54,462 nt of DNA from UMGS172 sp045649545 (GCA_045649545.1 JAZRQE010000029.1:1-54462); one strand, 5' to 3'. Positions 41,059 through 49,883 are shown, numbered from the stretch's first letter. Notes: generated from the letters alone by a model not told the origin. A program made the numbers and translations.

Positions 41059-41472
41059 TTGCCTAAAAATTATAATACAGAACAAAAGAAAAGGGTAATT
41101 GACTTTTTTTATTTGAATCGTGACCGTCATTATACAATTGCTGAAATTGCCGATGCAATTGCGGAAAACGGTGCAGGAAAAAGTACAATTTACCGTCATG
41201 TTTCTAATTTGTTGAAGAATGGTGTTATAAGAAGATTTGAAACAGGTGAAAGTCGGCAGTTTGTTTATCAGTATGCCGATGCAAACGATTCGTGCGACCG
41301 TCATTATCACCTAAAATGTGTTAAATGTGGTAGGCTCATACATATGGAGTGTGTTCATTTGGACAACGTAAATGCCCATATAAAAGCCGAACACGATTTT
41401 ATTATCGGCAATGGACGTGCAGTGCTTTACGGAGAGTGCGTCAGTTGTACCTCAACTGAGGAGATATTATGA
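41059..41472 (+). CDS. Fur-family metal repressor, probably Zur
   Basis: A 137-residue repressor. The N-terminal winged helix ends in Ser-Thr-Ile-Tyr-Arg-His-Val, the recognition helix of the family. The structural zinc site is complete (Cys87-x2-Cys90 and Cys127-x2-Cys130) and His82 and His84 lie in the regulatory metal region. Because znuA, znuC and znuB follow in the same operon, zinc is the likely signal. The operators at 40969 and 41027 suggest autoregulation. I prefer the TTG start at 41059, with GGTGGTGA upstream; the frame is open to 41026 but would start inside operator 2. Its stop overlaps znuA. Confidence 0.83.
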   Translation: MPKNYNTEQKKRVIDFFYLNRDRHYTIAEIADAIAENGAGKSTIYRHVSNLLKNGVIRRFETGESRQFVYQYADANDSCDRHYHLKCVKCGRLIHMECVHLDNVNAHIKAEHDFIIGNGRAVLYGECVSCTSTEEIL

Positions 41473-42434
41473 AAAAATTCGTTAATATATTATTGATTTT
41501 GATATTTTGTGTTACGCTTTTTTCAGGTTGTAATCAGCACCAAAATCGAGACTCAAGGTTAGAAATCGTTTGCACTGTTTTCCCTCAATATGATTTTATA
41601 AAAAATATTGTAGGGGATAAGGCTAACGTTAAAATGTTGGTTCCTTTAGGTACTGAAAGCCACGATTTTAAGTTAGAAAATTTAACCGTTGCAGAACTCA
41701 AAATGGTAGCTACTGCTGGTTTAGTTGTGTATGTTGGCGGTGAATCGGATGAAGATTGGATAAGTGAGCTTCGTTCAACTGTAAAGTCAAATGCAAAATG
41801 GTGTGCTTTGACCCAGTTTACACCTACATTAGAAGAGATTTTTACCGAAAGTATGGAGCATGAGCATGAACACGAACACGGTGAAACACATCATACAGGT
41901 GACGCTTTTGATGAACACGTTTGGACATCCCCAAAAAGAGCAATTGATATAGTTGAATCTTTGACCGATATTATTTGCACACTTGATGATGAAAATAGTG
42001 GAATTTATAAGAAAAACTGTGAAACTTATGTATCTAAACTAATTATTCTTGATAATGAATTAAAGAATACTGTTAATGCAACCGCTGGAAAAAAACTTGT
42101 ATTTGGCGACCGTTTTCCGTTCAGATATCTTTGTGCAGATTACGGTTTGGAATTTGATGCCGCTTTCCCGGGTTGTTCAGCTGTCAGTGACCCTTCGGTC
42201 AAACAAATCACATCATTAACTCAAACGGCTATCCAGTCAGGCACAAAAACAGTGTTTTATATGGAAAATTCAAATCCGGTGTTTGCTGAAAGCATAGCTC
42301 AAAAAATCGGCGGTAAAGCGATGCTTTTACATTCGTGCCATACTCTTTCACGTAAAGAAATTGAAAGCGGTCAAAATTATTTAAGTTTAACAAGGCAAAA
42401 CATTGAAAGAATTAAGGAGGCCTTAAATGGCTAG
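41469..42434 (+). CDS. znuA: Zinc ABC transporter substrate-binding lipoprotein
   Basis: A 321-residue cluster A-I binding protein. The signal peptide ends at a lipobox with Cys21. The zinc-handling loop is His- and Glu-rich (about 133-150, alternating Glu-His followed by His-His), and the metal-site histidine lies in Gly-Thr-Glu-Ser-His-Asp-Phe. The family Val-Cys-Thr-Val-Phe-Pro-like start and Glu-His-Val-Trp segment are visible. It captures zinc outside and passes it to ZnuB. Its start overlaps the regulator stop as ATGA. Confidence 0.9.
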   Translation: MKKFVNILLILIFCVTLFSGCNQHQNRDSRLEIVCTVFPQYDFIKNIVGDKANVKMLVPLGTESHDFKLENLTVAELKMVATAGLVVYVGGESDEDWISELRSTVKSNAKWCALTQFTPTLEEIFTESMEHEHEHEHGETHHTGDAFDEHVWTSPKRAIDIVESLTDIICTLDDENSGIYKKNCETYVSKLIILDNELKNTVNATAGKKLVFGDRFPFRYLCADYGLEFDAAFPGCSAVSDPSVKQITSLTQTAIQSGTKTVFYMENSNPVFAESIAQKIGGKAMLLHSCHTLSRKEIESGQNYLSLTRQNIERIKEALNG

Positions 42435-43128
42435 ATTGACGTTAAAAAATTTAACACTTGCTTACGACGGTCGTGCGGTAATAAATAGGCTTTCGTTGAG
42501 TGTTGATAACGGCGATTATCTTTGTGTTGTCGGTGAAAACGGCAGCGGTAAGAGTACGCTTATTAAGGGAATATTAGGTTTAGTTAAGCCTCAAAGCGGA
42601 AGTATTGACTTTTGTTGCAGTAAGCATCGAAAGTCTATTGGTTATTTGCCGCAGCAACAGTCTGCACAAAGAGATTTTCCTGCATCGGTTAATGAGGTTA
42701 TAATGTCAGGCTTTGCAGGTAAATGCAGATTTCCGTGGTACAGTGCAGATATGAAAGAAAAAGCAATTAATAATATGAAATTGCTTAAAATAGAAAATCT
42801 TAAAAATGAGCCTTTTTCTTCGCTTTCGGGCGGTCAACAACAAAGGGTACTGTTGGCTCGTGCTTTGTGTGCTACCGAAGACCTTTTGCTCTTGGATGAG
42901 CCGGTCAACGGTTTAGACCCGACTGCCGCAAAGGAAATGTATTCTATTATAAAAGAATTAAATAATGGCGGAATGACGGTTATTATGATTTCACATGATG
43001 TTAATACTGCTATAAGTTCCGCAAATAAGATTTTGCATTTGGATAAGGACAGACAGTTTTACGGTACTACCAATGAGTATTTGCTGTCCGATTTCGGCAA
43101 GGCTTATTTGAAAGGCGGTGCAAAATGA
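42427..43128 (+). CDS. znuC: Zinc ABC transporter ATP-binding protein
   Basis: A 233-residue ATPase powering zinc import. It has Walker A (Gly-Glu-Asn-Gly-Ser-Gly-Lys-Ser-Thr, about 38-46), Tyr-Leu-Pro-Gln-Gln as Q-loop, the signature Leu-Ser-Gly-Gly-Gln-Gln-Gln-Arg, Walker B ending in Leu-Asp-Glu-Pro and a switch His. It overlaps znuA by eight bases with AAGGAGG as ribosome binding site and overlaps znuB by four bases. Confidence 0.92.
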   Translation: MARLTLKNLTLAYDGRAVINRLSLSVDNGDYLCVVGENGSGKSTLIKGILGLVKPQSGSIDFCCSKHRKSIGYLPQQQSAQRDFPASVNEVIMSGFAGKCRFPWYSADMKEKAINNMKLLKIENLKNEPFSSLSGGQQQRVLLARALCATEDLLLLDEPVNGLDPTAAKEMYSIIKELNNGGMTVIMISHDVNTAISSANKILHLDKDRQFYGTTNEYLLSDFGKAYLKGGAK

Positions 43129-44015
43129 GTATTTACTTTGATTTCAGCGTTTTTTCAGGACAATACTTTGACGCAACCGTTTTGATTTATGCAATTGTTG
43201 TTGGCGTACTGACTAGTCTTTGCTCATCAGTTTTGGGTGTTAATCTTGTTTTAAAACGTTACTCAATGATTGGTGACGGATTGTCACATGTTGGATTTTT
43301 AGCATTATCAATCGCGGCTTTGCTGGGCGTGTCTGCAGAGGATAATATCTACATTACAATTCCTGTTGTAATGTGTGCCGCATTTTTCTTAATGTGGTTG
43401 ACCGATAGCGGTAAACTTAAAGGTGACGCCGCAACTGCGTTAGTGTCGGTTGGAACAGTAGCAGTTGGTTACATTATTTTCGGTCTTGCCGAAGCAGGTT
43501 CATCTGAAGTTTGCACGGGACTTTTCGGTGCTTCTGTATTAACAATTAGTGCAGAAGATACTGTTTTGGGTGCAATTCTTTGTGCAGTGGTTGTTGTCTT
43601 ATATTTAGTGTTTTTCAACCGAATTTTTGCAGTTACGTTTGACCGTAGTTTTTCAAAAGCAACGGGTGTCAATATTAAAGGGAATAATATGCTTTTGGCA
43701 GGGTTGACTGCAATAACAATAGTAGTTGGTATGAAACTTATCGGTTCAATAATGATTTCAGCAGTAATTGTTATTCCTGCTGTCACTTCAATGCGACTTT
43801 TTAAAACATTCAAAGCAACAGTAATTTCTTCGGCAGTAATATCGGTGTTGTGCTTTGTATTGGGCTTTTTGTTTGCCGTCACGTTTGTAATAAGCAAGCC
43901 TGACAGTTATATGTCGGGAACTGTAATGTTGCCGGTTGGTGCAACAGTTGTTTGTTTTAATATTATTGCACTTATTGTTGCCGGTGTTATTAAAAAATCA
44001 CGTACAAAATGTTGA
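43125..44015 (+). CDS. znuB: Zinc ABC transporter permease
   Basis: A 296-residue membrane permease of the ABC-3 family with about eight helices. It contains the early Arg-Tyr-Ser-Met-Ile-Gly-Asp-Gly-Leu-Ser-His segment and the late Met-Ile-Ser-Ala-Val-Ile-Val-Ile-Pro-Ala block typical of zinc and manganese importers. It closes the regulator-znuA-znuC-znuB operon; a separate promoter for nfnA lies just downstream. No terminator is evident. Confidence 0.92.
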   Translation: MSIYFDFSVFSGQYFDATVLIYAIVVGVLTSLCSSVLGVNLVLKRYSMIGDGLSHVGFLALSIAALLGVSAEDNIYITIPVVMCAAFFLMWLTDSGKLKGDAATALVSVGTVAVGYIIFGLAEAGSSEVCTGLFGASVLTISAEDTVLGAILCAVVVVLYLVFFNRIFAVTFDRSFSKATGVNIKGNNMLLAGLTAITIVVGMKLIGSIMISAVIVIPAVTSMRLFKTFKATVISSAVISVLCFVLGFLFAVTFVISKPDSYMSGTVMLPVGATVVCFNIIALIVAGVIKKSRTKC

Positions 44016-44032
44016 TTATTTTAGATTTGCTA

Positions 44033-44060
44033 TTGAAATTCTTAAGTTAGATGTTAAAAT
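44033..44060 (+). promoter_or_regulatory. Promoter for nfnA-nfnB
   Basis: TTGAAA (44033-44038), 16 bases, TAAAAT (44055-44060), with an extended TGT before the -10. Confidence 0.55.
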
Positions 44061-44090
44061 ATATAGTAAATCATTGTTTGAGGCGAATTT

Positions 44091-44945
44091 ATGTATAAAA
44101 TTGTTAACAAAAAACAATTAAATCCCACTGTTACCTTGATGGATATAGAAGCTCCTTTTGTTGCACGTAAAGCAGAAGCAGGGCAGTTTATTATATTGCG
44201 TGTTGACGAGGAAGGCGAGAGAATCCCTTTGACTGTTGCGGGCTTTGACCGAGAAAAAGGGACAGTAAGAATAATTTTTCAAATTGTTGGTGCTACTACC
44301 GAGAAACTTAACCACAAGAATACGGGCGACAGTTTGCAGGATTTTGTAGGTCCTTTGGGTGTTCCAACCCATTTAGACGGTTTGAAAAAAGTTTGTGTTG
44401 TCGGCGGTGGCGTCGGCTGTGCTATTGCTTTACCCGTTGCAAGCAAATTGCATAATTTAGGTGCAAATGTAACCTCAATTATCGGCTTTAGAAATCAAGA
44501 TTTGGTTATTTTAGAGGACGAGTTTAAATCTATTTCAAATAAAAACTTTGTTATGACCGATGACGGAAGCTACGGCACAAAAGGTAACGTTTGCCAGCCT
44601 TTAATTGAAATGTTACAGTCAGGTGAAACGTTTGATGAGGTTATAGCCATCGGTCCGCTTGTAATGATGAAATTTGTTGTTGAGGCAGTGCGTCCTTTTA
44701 ATATTCCCTGTACTGTTTCTATGAATCCAATAATGATTGACGGCACAGGTATGTGCGGCGGTTGCCGATTAACTTTGAATAAGGACGGTAAAAAGGTTAC
44801 CAAGTTTGCGTGTGTAGACGGCCCTGATTTTAACGGCTATGAAGTTGATTTTGATGAGGCGATGTCAAGAGGCAGTATGTACCGTGATTTTGAACGCCAT
44901 GCATACGAAAATACATGCAATCTCTTTAAGAAGGAGGTTGAGTAA
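44091..44945 (+). CDS. nfnA: NfnA-like subunit: FAD/[2Fe-2S] NAD-binding oxidoreductase
   Basis: A 284-residue ferredoxin-NADP-reductase-fold protein, often labelled sulfide or dihydroorotate dehydrogenase-like. The flavin domain (1-95) is followed by an NAD-binding Gly-Gly-Gly-Val-Gly (about 104-108) and a C-terminal iron-sulfur motif with Gly-Met-Cys-Gly-Gly-Cys and Phe-Ala-Cys-Val-Asp-Gly-Pro. Paired with the next gene it should form NfnAB, which couples NADPH oxidation with NAD and ferredoxin by electron bifurcation, or run it in reverse. The gene shares one base with nfnB. Confidence 0.87.
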   Translation: MYKIVNKKQLNPTVTLMDIEAPFVARKAEAGQFIILRVDEEGERIPLTVAGFDREKGTVRIIFQIVGATTEKLNHKNTGDSLQDFVGPLGVPTHLDGLKKVCVVGGGVGCAIALPVASKLHNLGANVTSIIGFRNQDLVILEDEFKSISNKNFVMTDDGSYGTKGNVCQPLIEMLQSGETFDEVIAIGPLVMMKFVVEAVRPFNIPCTVSMNPIMIDGTGMCGGCRLTLNKDGKKVTKFACVDGPDFNGYEVDFDEAMSRGSMYRDFERHAYENTCNLFKKEVE

Positions 44946-46363
44946 TGAAAACCAATATGAGTTTAACAAAAAACACAATGCCCACTCAAGAGCCTCAAGT
45001 GAGAGCACATAATTTTAATGAAGTTGCACTGGGTTATAGTGAGGAAACTGCTATTGAAGAAGCATTACGTTGCTTTCAGTGTAAAAATCCTATGTGTGTA
45101 TCGGGTTGTCCGGTTAATGTTCATATACCTCAATTTATCGCAAAGTTAAAAGATAGCGATTTTGAGGGTGCATATCAAATTATCAGTAAGACATCTTCAT
45201 TGCCGGCAGTTTGCGGTCGTGTTTGCCCGCAGGAAAAACAGTGTGAGGCAAAATGCGTTAGAGGAATTAAGGGCGAGCCTGTTGGTATTGGCAGACTTGA
45301 GCGTTTTGTTGCTGATTGGCACAATGCACATTCTAACTCCGTTCCTAAGGTACCCGAATGTAACGGTAAAAAGGTCGCGGTTGTAGGTTCAGGTCCTGCA
45401 GGACTTACCTGTGCCGGTGATTTGGCAAAAAAAGGGTATAAAGTAACCGTTTTTGAGGCTTTGCATTTAGCCGGCGGTGTGCTTGTGTACGGTATCCCTG
45501 AATTTAGACTTCCAAAATCAATAGTTCAAAAGGAAGTTGATAATCTTATAAATTTGGGTGTTGATATCGAAACAAATATGGTAATCGGTAAGACATTAAC
45601 GGTTGATGAAATTTTTGAAATGGGATATAGGGCTGTGTTTATCGGCTCGGGTGCGGGATTACCTAAATTTATGGGTATCCCCGGCGAAAGTTTAAAGGGC
45701 GTTTATTCTGCAAACGAATTTTTAACACGTTCAAATTTAATGAAAGCCTATAAAAATGACCCGGTAACACCTATTATGAAAGGCGGTAAAGTTGCGGTTG
45801 TAGGTGGCGGTAACGTTGCTATGGACGCGGCTCGTACAGCTTTAAGATTGGGTGCAGAAAAGGTTTACATAGTTTACAGACGTTCTTTAGAGGAACTTCC
45901 TGCCCGCCGTGAAGAGGTCGAGCATGCTATGGAAGAGGGTATAGAGTTTATGTTGCTCAATAATCCCGTTGAGATTTTAGGGTTTGATAACCCCGATAAT
46001 CCTCGTGACCCTAAAAACGGTTTTGTAGTTGGTATGAAGTGCATTAAAATGGAACTAGGTGAGCCTGATGAAAGAGGTCGCCGCCGTCCTGTTGAGATAC
46101 CTGATAGCGAATTTACTTTAGATGTTGATACCGTAATAATGTCAATCGGCACTTCGCCTAATCCGTTAATTAAATCAACTACTGTTGGTTTAGATGTAAA
46201 CAGCCGTGGCGGTATTATAGTAGAAGAAACCACAGGTAAAACTTCTAAAGACAAAGTGTTTGCCGGCGGTGATGCAGTTACCGGTGCTGCAACTGTTATT
46301 TCGGCAATGGGTGCAGGTAAAATTGCCGCAAAGGCCATTGATGAGTATTTAAATGAGAGGTAA
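44945..46363 (+). CDS. nfnB: NfnB-like subunit: NADPH oxidoreductase related to glutamate synthase small subunit
   Basis: A 472-residue flavoprotein. The N-terminal ferredoxin-like part carries two four-cysteine clusters (Cys-x2-Cys-x4-Cys-x3-Cys-Pro near 41-52, then Cys-Gly-Arg-Val-Cys-Pro near 89-104). Two Rossmann folds follow: Gly-Ser-Gly-Pro-Ala-Gly (about 142-147) for FAD and Gly-Gly-Gly-Asn-Val-Ala (about 282-287) for NADP. Databases often call it gltA, but no glutamate synthase large subunit is present and the NfnA partner is directly upstream, so transhydrogenase is more likely. Confidence 0.88.
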   Translation: MKTNMSLTKNTMPTQEPQVRAHNFNEVALGYSEETAIEEALRCFQCKNPMCVSGCPVNVHIPQFIAKLKDSDFEGAYQIISKTSSLPAVCGRVCPQEKQCEAKCVRGIKGEPVGIGRLERFVADWHNAHSNSVPKVPECNGKKVAVVGSGPAGLTCAGDLAKKGYKVTVFEALHLAGGVLVYGIPEFRLPKSIVQKEVDNLINLGVDIETNMVIGKTLTVDEIFEMGYRAVFIGSGAGLPKFMGIPGESLKGVYSANEFLTRSNLMKAYKNDPVTPIMKGGKVAVVGGGNVAMDAARTALRLGAEKVYIVYRRSLEELPARREEVEHAMEEGIEFMLLNNPVEILGFDNPDNPRDPKNGFVVGMKCIKMELGEPDERGRRRPVEIPDSEFTLDVDTVIMSIGTSPNPLIKSTTVGLDVNSRGGIIVEETTGKTSKDKVFAGGDAVTGAATVISAMGAGKIAAKAIDEYLNER

Positions 46364-46368
46364 TTAAA

Positions 46369-46758
46369 ATGGAAATTAAGGTAGGAATTAAAGGCACAGT
46401 TAAAGCAACCGTTAACGATACCAACACTGCAAAAATAGTAGGTTCGGGACTTTTAGATGTTTTTGCAACACCTATGATGGTAGCCTTAATGGAAAAGGCT
46501 TCATGTGTTGCAATTGAGAGTTATCTCGACGAAGGTATGACAACTGTTGGTACAATGGTTAATGTCGAACATTTGAGTGCAACACCTATTGGTATGGAAG
46601 TTACAGTCGAAAGCACAGTTACCGCAGTTGACGGACGTAAAATCAGCTTTGAAGTAACAGCTTCCGACGAAGTAGGAATGATTGGCAAAGGCACACACGA
46701 TAGATTTATTGTTAACGGCGAAAAATTTACCGCAAAAACATATTCTAAAAAACAGTAA
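46369..46758 (+). CDS. Hotdog-fold thioesterase (fluoroacetyl-CoA thioesterase-like)
   Basis: A 129-residue single hotdog domain. The Ala-Thr-Pro-Met-Met-Val-Ala-Leu-Met-Glu segment (about 31-41) forms the central helix, followed by Thr-Val-Gly-Thr-Met-Val-Asn-Val-Glu-His, whose residues match the Thr/Glu/His catalytic set of FlK-like thioesterases. It would hydrolyse short acyl-CoA esters. It starts five bases after nfnB. The inverted repeat that opens the accessory block lies 17 bases past its stop. Confidence 0.82.
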   Translation: MEIKVGIKGTVKATVNDTNTAKIVGSGLLDVFATPMMVALMEKASCVAIESYLDEGMTTVGTMVNVEHLSATPIGMEVTVESTVTAVDGRKISFEVTASDEVGMIGKGTHDRFIVNGEKFTAKTYSKKQ

Positions 46759-46774
46759 TATTTTAGAAAAATAG

Positions 46775-46806
46775 TAAGGACTATGGGTTGTATCCTAATG
46801 GATAGT
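46775..46806 (+). repeat. Left inverted repeat of the accessory block
   Basis: It begins TAAGGACTATGGGT and ends GGATAGT. Its inner half can form a small hairpin, TATCC-taat-GGATA. Confidence 0.75.
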
Positions 46807-46851
46807 GAAAAAGAAGCATTTTACAACATTAAATTTTTTCTAAAAATTTAT

Positions 46852-46898
46852 ACCTGTGGTTTTTCGAAACCACGGGTGTTTTTAAAATTTTCTTTTTT
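46852..46898 (+). terminator. Hairpin inside the left end of the block
   Basis: ACCTGTGGTTT and AAACCACGGGT pair with a TTCG loop (46852-46877), followed by T-rich sequence. It would stop transcription entering from nfnB and the thioesterase, insulating the cargo. The rest of the gap to 47137 holds small palindromes around AATGCTACGGAGCATT (47028-47043) and an extended -10 TGATATAAT (46912-46920). Confidence 0.55.
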
Positions 46899-47137
46899 GT
46901 CAACTTATTTATGATATAATTCAACCGACTGATAAATAAGAATTTGACAAAATGCGGTTTGCTACAATAAGAAGATTATCAAAATATAATTGCCACAGAA
47001 ATTTCTGCATAATAATATCAAAAATCCAATGCTACGGAGCATTGCGTAGCTGCTACAGCATGATTCTTGTTTTAGCGACACGAGTGTAGTAAACTAAAAA
47101 TGCAAAATCGAAAATTCAAATTGTGGAGGATTTCATT

Positions 47138-47752
47138 ATGACACTCGGCGAAAAAATTAAGAAAACAAGAATTGAAAGCGGACTTACTCAAGAACAACTT
47201 TCTGGTAAGATGATGGTATCTCGTCAGGCAATTACAAAATGGGAAGCAGATAAGGGTATTCCCGATGTTTCAAACCTTAAATTATTGGCGCAGCTTTTGA
47301 ATGTGAGCGTAGATTATCTTTTAGATGATGGCAACGAAATTGATATCAATGTAATTCGAGAAACAATTGACATTTCAAAGTATGGAAAGGCATTTATTAA
47401 GAAAAAACTGACGGATAAGCTTATGATTGAAAAATATCCTTCTGCTGAAGTAAGAACCCTGCTCCCACAGAAGAAACGAGATAAAGTTGATAAAGGATTC
47501 GATTTGTTCATTTCTCTCTTCACCCCTTTTGTTGGATTTAGTGATTTGCTAAACAGCATTAGACTGCTCGTGCTCGGTACAGAATATTACATTGTAAACG
47601 AAGGAAATATGCAATTCCTGATTTCCGTCAACTACAAAGAGGGATATATGGAGAGCCGTAGAATGGTAGAACTTCGCAATACTCGCACGGGAGACAAATT
47701 TTCTGTCGGCGATTTGATTTTTACCGATTGCGGAGTTCTGAATGTGAAATAA
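47138..47752 (+). CDS. XRE-family transcriptional regulator
   Basis: A 204-residue regulator. Residues 5-62 form a classic Cro/CI helix-turn-helix (Leu-Thr-Gln-Glu-Gln-Leu-Ser and Val-Ser-Arg-Gln-Ala-Ile-Thr-Lys-Trp-Glu). The remaining 140 residues have no motif I recognise; two short hydrophobic stretches (about 120-145) separate a basic segment from a beta-rich end that could sense a ligand or the membrane. It is the first gene of the accessory block and probably controls the downstream cargo. ATG 47138 has GTGGAGGA upstream. Confidence 0.83.
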   Translation: MTLGEKIKKTRIESGLTQEQLSGKMMVSRQAITKWEADKGIPDVSNLKLLAQLLNVSVDYLLDDGNEIDINVIRETIDISKYGKAFIKKKLTDKLMIEKYPSAEVRTLLPQKKRDKVDKGFDLFISLFTPFVGFSDLLNSIRLLVLGTEYYIVNEGNMQFLISVNYKEGYMESRRMVELRNTRTGDKFSVGDLIFTDCGVLNVK

Positions 47753-47808
47753 GTGTATTTTATAAAAGTCTCAATACTGATAAATTCCAATTTGACGGAG
47801 GTCTGTCA

Positions 47809-48396
47809 ATGATTTTTCAAATTATAGCAATTTTTGTTCTGTTGTTATTCTATGGATGCTACTTTGGTAAAATGTTTATTCAAAAGAAACGAGGTATTCA
47901 GACCGACCAAATCGGCAAGGGTAAGAAGGGCATTGTAAAATTTATTGAGGTTACAATGAAGATAGCCACCATCGTTGTACCGATAGTAGAGATAATCAGC
48001 ATTGTATTAAATTCTTCTTTGTTCTCAACAGGGGTTAGATGTGTCGGTGGCGTAATAGCCTTGATTGGCACCGCCGTGTTCATTTGTTCTGTTGTAACTA
48101 TGCGAGATAGTTGGCGTGCAGGTGTTTCGGAAACGGATAAGACCGAATTGATAACAGAGGGAATTTATCAAATTAGTCGAAATCCGGCATTTTTGGGATT
48201 CGACCTTGTCTATATTGGAATTGTTTTAATGTTTTTTAACTGGATTCTGTTTGCAATATCAGCATTCGCCGCCTTGATGTTTCATCTGCAAATTGTAAAT
48301 GTTGAGGAAGATTTTTTACTCGGTGCATTTGGAAAGGAATATTTGGATTACCGAAATACAGTTAATCGATATATGGGACGAAAACCCAAAAGATAA
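47809..48396 (+). CDS. Membrane methyltransferase, ICMT/PEMT family
   Basis: A 195-residue membrane protein with about five helices. The C-terminal part has the family SAM-binding pattern: Ile-Ser-Arg-Asn-Pro-Ala-Phe-Leu-Gly (about 125-133) and Glu-Glu-Asp-Phe-Leu-x4-Phe-Gly-x2-Tyr-x2-Tyr. Eukaryotic relatives methylate isoprenylcysteine or phosphatidylethanolamine; bacterial ones are poorly defined and the substrate here is unknown. ATG 47809 has GACGGAGG upstream. It follows the XRE gene by 56 bases. Confidence 0.78.
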   Translation: MIFQIIAIFVLLLFYGCYFGKMFIQKKRGIQTDQIGKGKKGIVKFIEVTMKIATIVVPIVEIISIVLNSSLFSTGVRCVGGVIALIGTAVFICSVVTMRDSWRAGVSETDKTELITEGIYQISRNPAFLGFDLVYIGIVLMFFNWILFAISAFAALMFHLQIVNVEEDFLLGAFGKEYLDYRNTVNRYMGRKPKR

Positions 48397-48401
48397 ATTC
48401 T

Positions 48402-48419
48402 AATAGGTCGAATAGATTA
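48402..48419 (+). repeat. Direct repeat, copy 1
   Basis: AATAGGTCGAATAGATTA, matching 17 of 18 bases of the copy at 49866-49883. The two copies bracket the flavodoxin-like and hydrolase genes. Confidence 0.75.
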
Positions 48420-48459
48420 TAATTGTGAAAATATTACCGTATTATGAGGAGATTTAAAA

Positions 48460-48981
48460 ATGAAAACGATTGTAATTTATAATTCACAGACTGGATTTAC
48501 AAAAAGATATGCCCAGTGGATAGCAGAAAAAACAAATGCAGACTGCATTGAGTGTAGTAAAGCTAAAAATGCGGATTTAGATAGCTATGATGCCGTAGTT
48601 TTTGGCGGTTGGGCTGTAGCTGGTTCAATAAGCAAACTCAAATGGTTTAAGAAGAATCTTTTGAGATGGAAGGATAAGAAGCTGGTAGCTTTTTGTGTTG
48701 GTGCAAGTCCCATTGAAAACCCTGAAATTGAACTAACATTACCTAAAAACTTCTCTGAGGAAGAGCTTAAAATAGTAAGATGGTTCTATTGTCCTGGTGG
48801 TCTTGATTACGAAAAAATGCCTGCAATATCAAAGACGATGATGAAAATGTTTGTTAAGGTTTTAAAAGCAAAGAAAGATAAGACAGAGGCTGATATTGAA
48901 CAGATAAAAATGATGTCATCATCATATGATATTTCAGATATAAAATATATCGAACCGATAATTGATTACCTTAATGGCTAA
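48460..48981 (+). CDS. Flavodoxin-domain protein
   Basis: A 173-residue flavodoxin-like protein. The FMN phosphate loop reads Asn8-Ser-Gln-Thr-Gly-Phe-Thr and a second loop Gly-Gly-Trp-Ala-Val-Ala-Gly is near residue 49. The long C-terminal helical segment makes it resemble the Flavodoxin_5 / protoporphyrinogen-oxidase-like (HemG) group. It could serve as an NAD(P)H-linked reductase, but no haem gene is nearby. All three arginines use AGA. The ribosome binding site is GAGGAG. Confidence 0.8.
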   Translation: MKTIVIYNSQTGFTKRYAQWIAEKTNADCIECSKAKNADLDSYDAVVFGGWAVAGSISKLKWFKKNLLRWKDKKLVAFCVGASPIENPEIELTLPKNFSEEELKIVRWFYCPGGLDYEKMPAISKTMMKMFVKVLKAKKDKTEADIEQIKMMSSSYDISDIKYIEPIIDYLNG

Positions 48982-49051
48982 AGACCTGTTTAGCCACAAG
49001 TAAAGCCATTCAAGATTAACAAATTCTGAATTTGACGAGGAGGTTCGCAAT

Positions 49052-49804
49052 ATGAAAATTCTCGAATTCGGCGATAAAAGCAAAAGAAAGCTTATCCTTG
49101 TACACGGTTTCCAAAGTCCTTGGCATGTGTGGGAAAAGTATATTGAGCATTATAAAAATGACTTTCATATTATCGTTCCCATAATTTCGGGACACAACCC
49201 TGACGAAAAGGAGGATTTTGTTTCCTTTTCAAAGGATGCCAAAGAGCTTGAAAATTACATAATCTCAAACTACGGCGAAAATGTTTACGGCATTTTCGGT
49301 ATGTCTATGGGTGGTGTGCTTACTGCAACCATGTGGCAGAATAACAGACTTAAGTTTGAAAAGATTATCTTTGACGGCTCACCTATTGTATCTCAGAGCA
49401 GCTTTATTAAAAGTTTTACACGTAACTTTTATCTTAAGGTTACACATAAAACTCAACAGAGAGATAAAAAGACCTTACAACAGGCAAAGGCTATCTGCCC
49501 AGAGGTGCATATGGATTATTTTGTAAAGATTCTTGATAATATGAGTGATACAACTATTGAGAATTGCCTCAGCTCCATTGCAGATTTTAAATTAAGAAGT
49601 GATATAGAACTTTGTGATACGAAGATATACTATTTCCACGGAACAGCTTTGAACGAAATGCTTGCAAAGAAATCTGCAAAGTATGTTAAGAAACATTATC
49701 CAACAACAGTTGTGAAATGCTTTAAAGGCAAGACCCATTGTGAGAACTCGATATTCAATCCGGAGTATATGATTACAGAACTTGATGATGTCTTATTTGA
49801 CTGA
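49052..49804 (+). CDS. Alpha/beta hydrolase, soluble
   Basis: A 250-residue hydrolase without signal peptide. The oxyanion region His18-Gly19 and nucleophile Ser85 in Gly-Met-Ser-Met-Gly are clear; the base is probably His229 in Lys-Thr-His-Cys, and the acid lies between, perhaps in the Tyr-Phe-His-Gly stretch region. The substrate is unknown. The leader before it (AAATTCTGAATTTGACGAGG) closely resembles the leader of the methyltransferase gene, suggesting repeated cassette-like boundaries. Four of five arginines use AGA. Confidence 0.8.
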   Translation: MKILEFGDKSKRKLILVHGFQSPWHVWEKYIEHYKNDFHIIVPIISGHNPDEKEDFVSFSKDAKELENYIISNYGENVYGIFGMSMGGVLTATMWQNNRLKFEKIIFDGSPIVSQSSFIKSFTRNFYLKVTHKTQQRDKKTLQQAKAICPEVHMDYFVKILDNMSDTTIENCLSSIADFKLRSDIELCDTKIYYFHGTALNEMLAKKSAKYVKKHYPTTVVKCFKGKTHCENSIFNPEYMITELDDVLFD

Positions 49805-49865
49805 GCGAGAAATTAAAACATAGAGAGTATTTTTTCAAATTCATATAAAAGAACTCAACAAATCC

Positions 49866-49883
49866 AATAGGTCGAACAGATTA
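49866..49883 (+). repeat. Direct repeat, copy 2
   Basis: AATAGGTCGAACAGATTA, one mismatch to the copy at 48402-48419, located between the hydrolase stop and the right inverted repeat. Confidence 0.75.

Noticed and set aside
43469..43897. 142-residue minus-strand frame inside znuB
   Set aside because: Low-complexity Ile/Thr/Ala composition typical of the antisense of a membrane protein.
45874..46338. 154-residue minus-strand frame inside nfnB
   Set aside because: Antisense of a conserved oxidoreductase, with no start signal.
44945..46363. Glutamate synthase small subunit (gltD)
   Set aside because: No large subunit is present and the NfnA-like partner is directly coupled, so NfnB is favoured.
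47138..47752. Antitoxin of a toxin-antitoxin pair
   Set aside because: The regulator is too long, and the next gene is a membrane methyltransferase, not a toxin-like protein.
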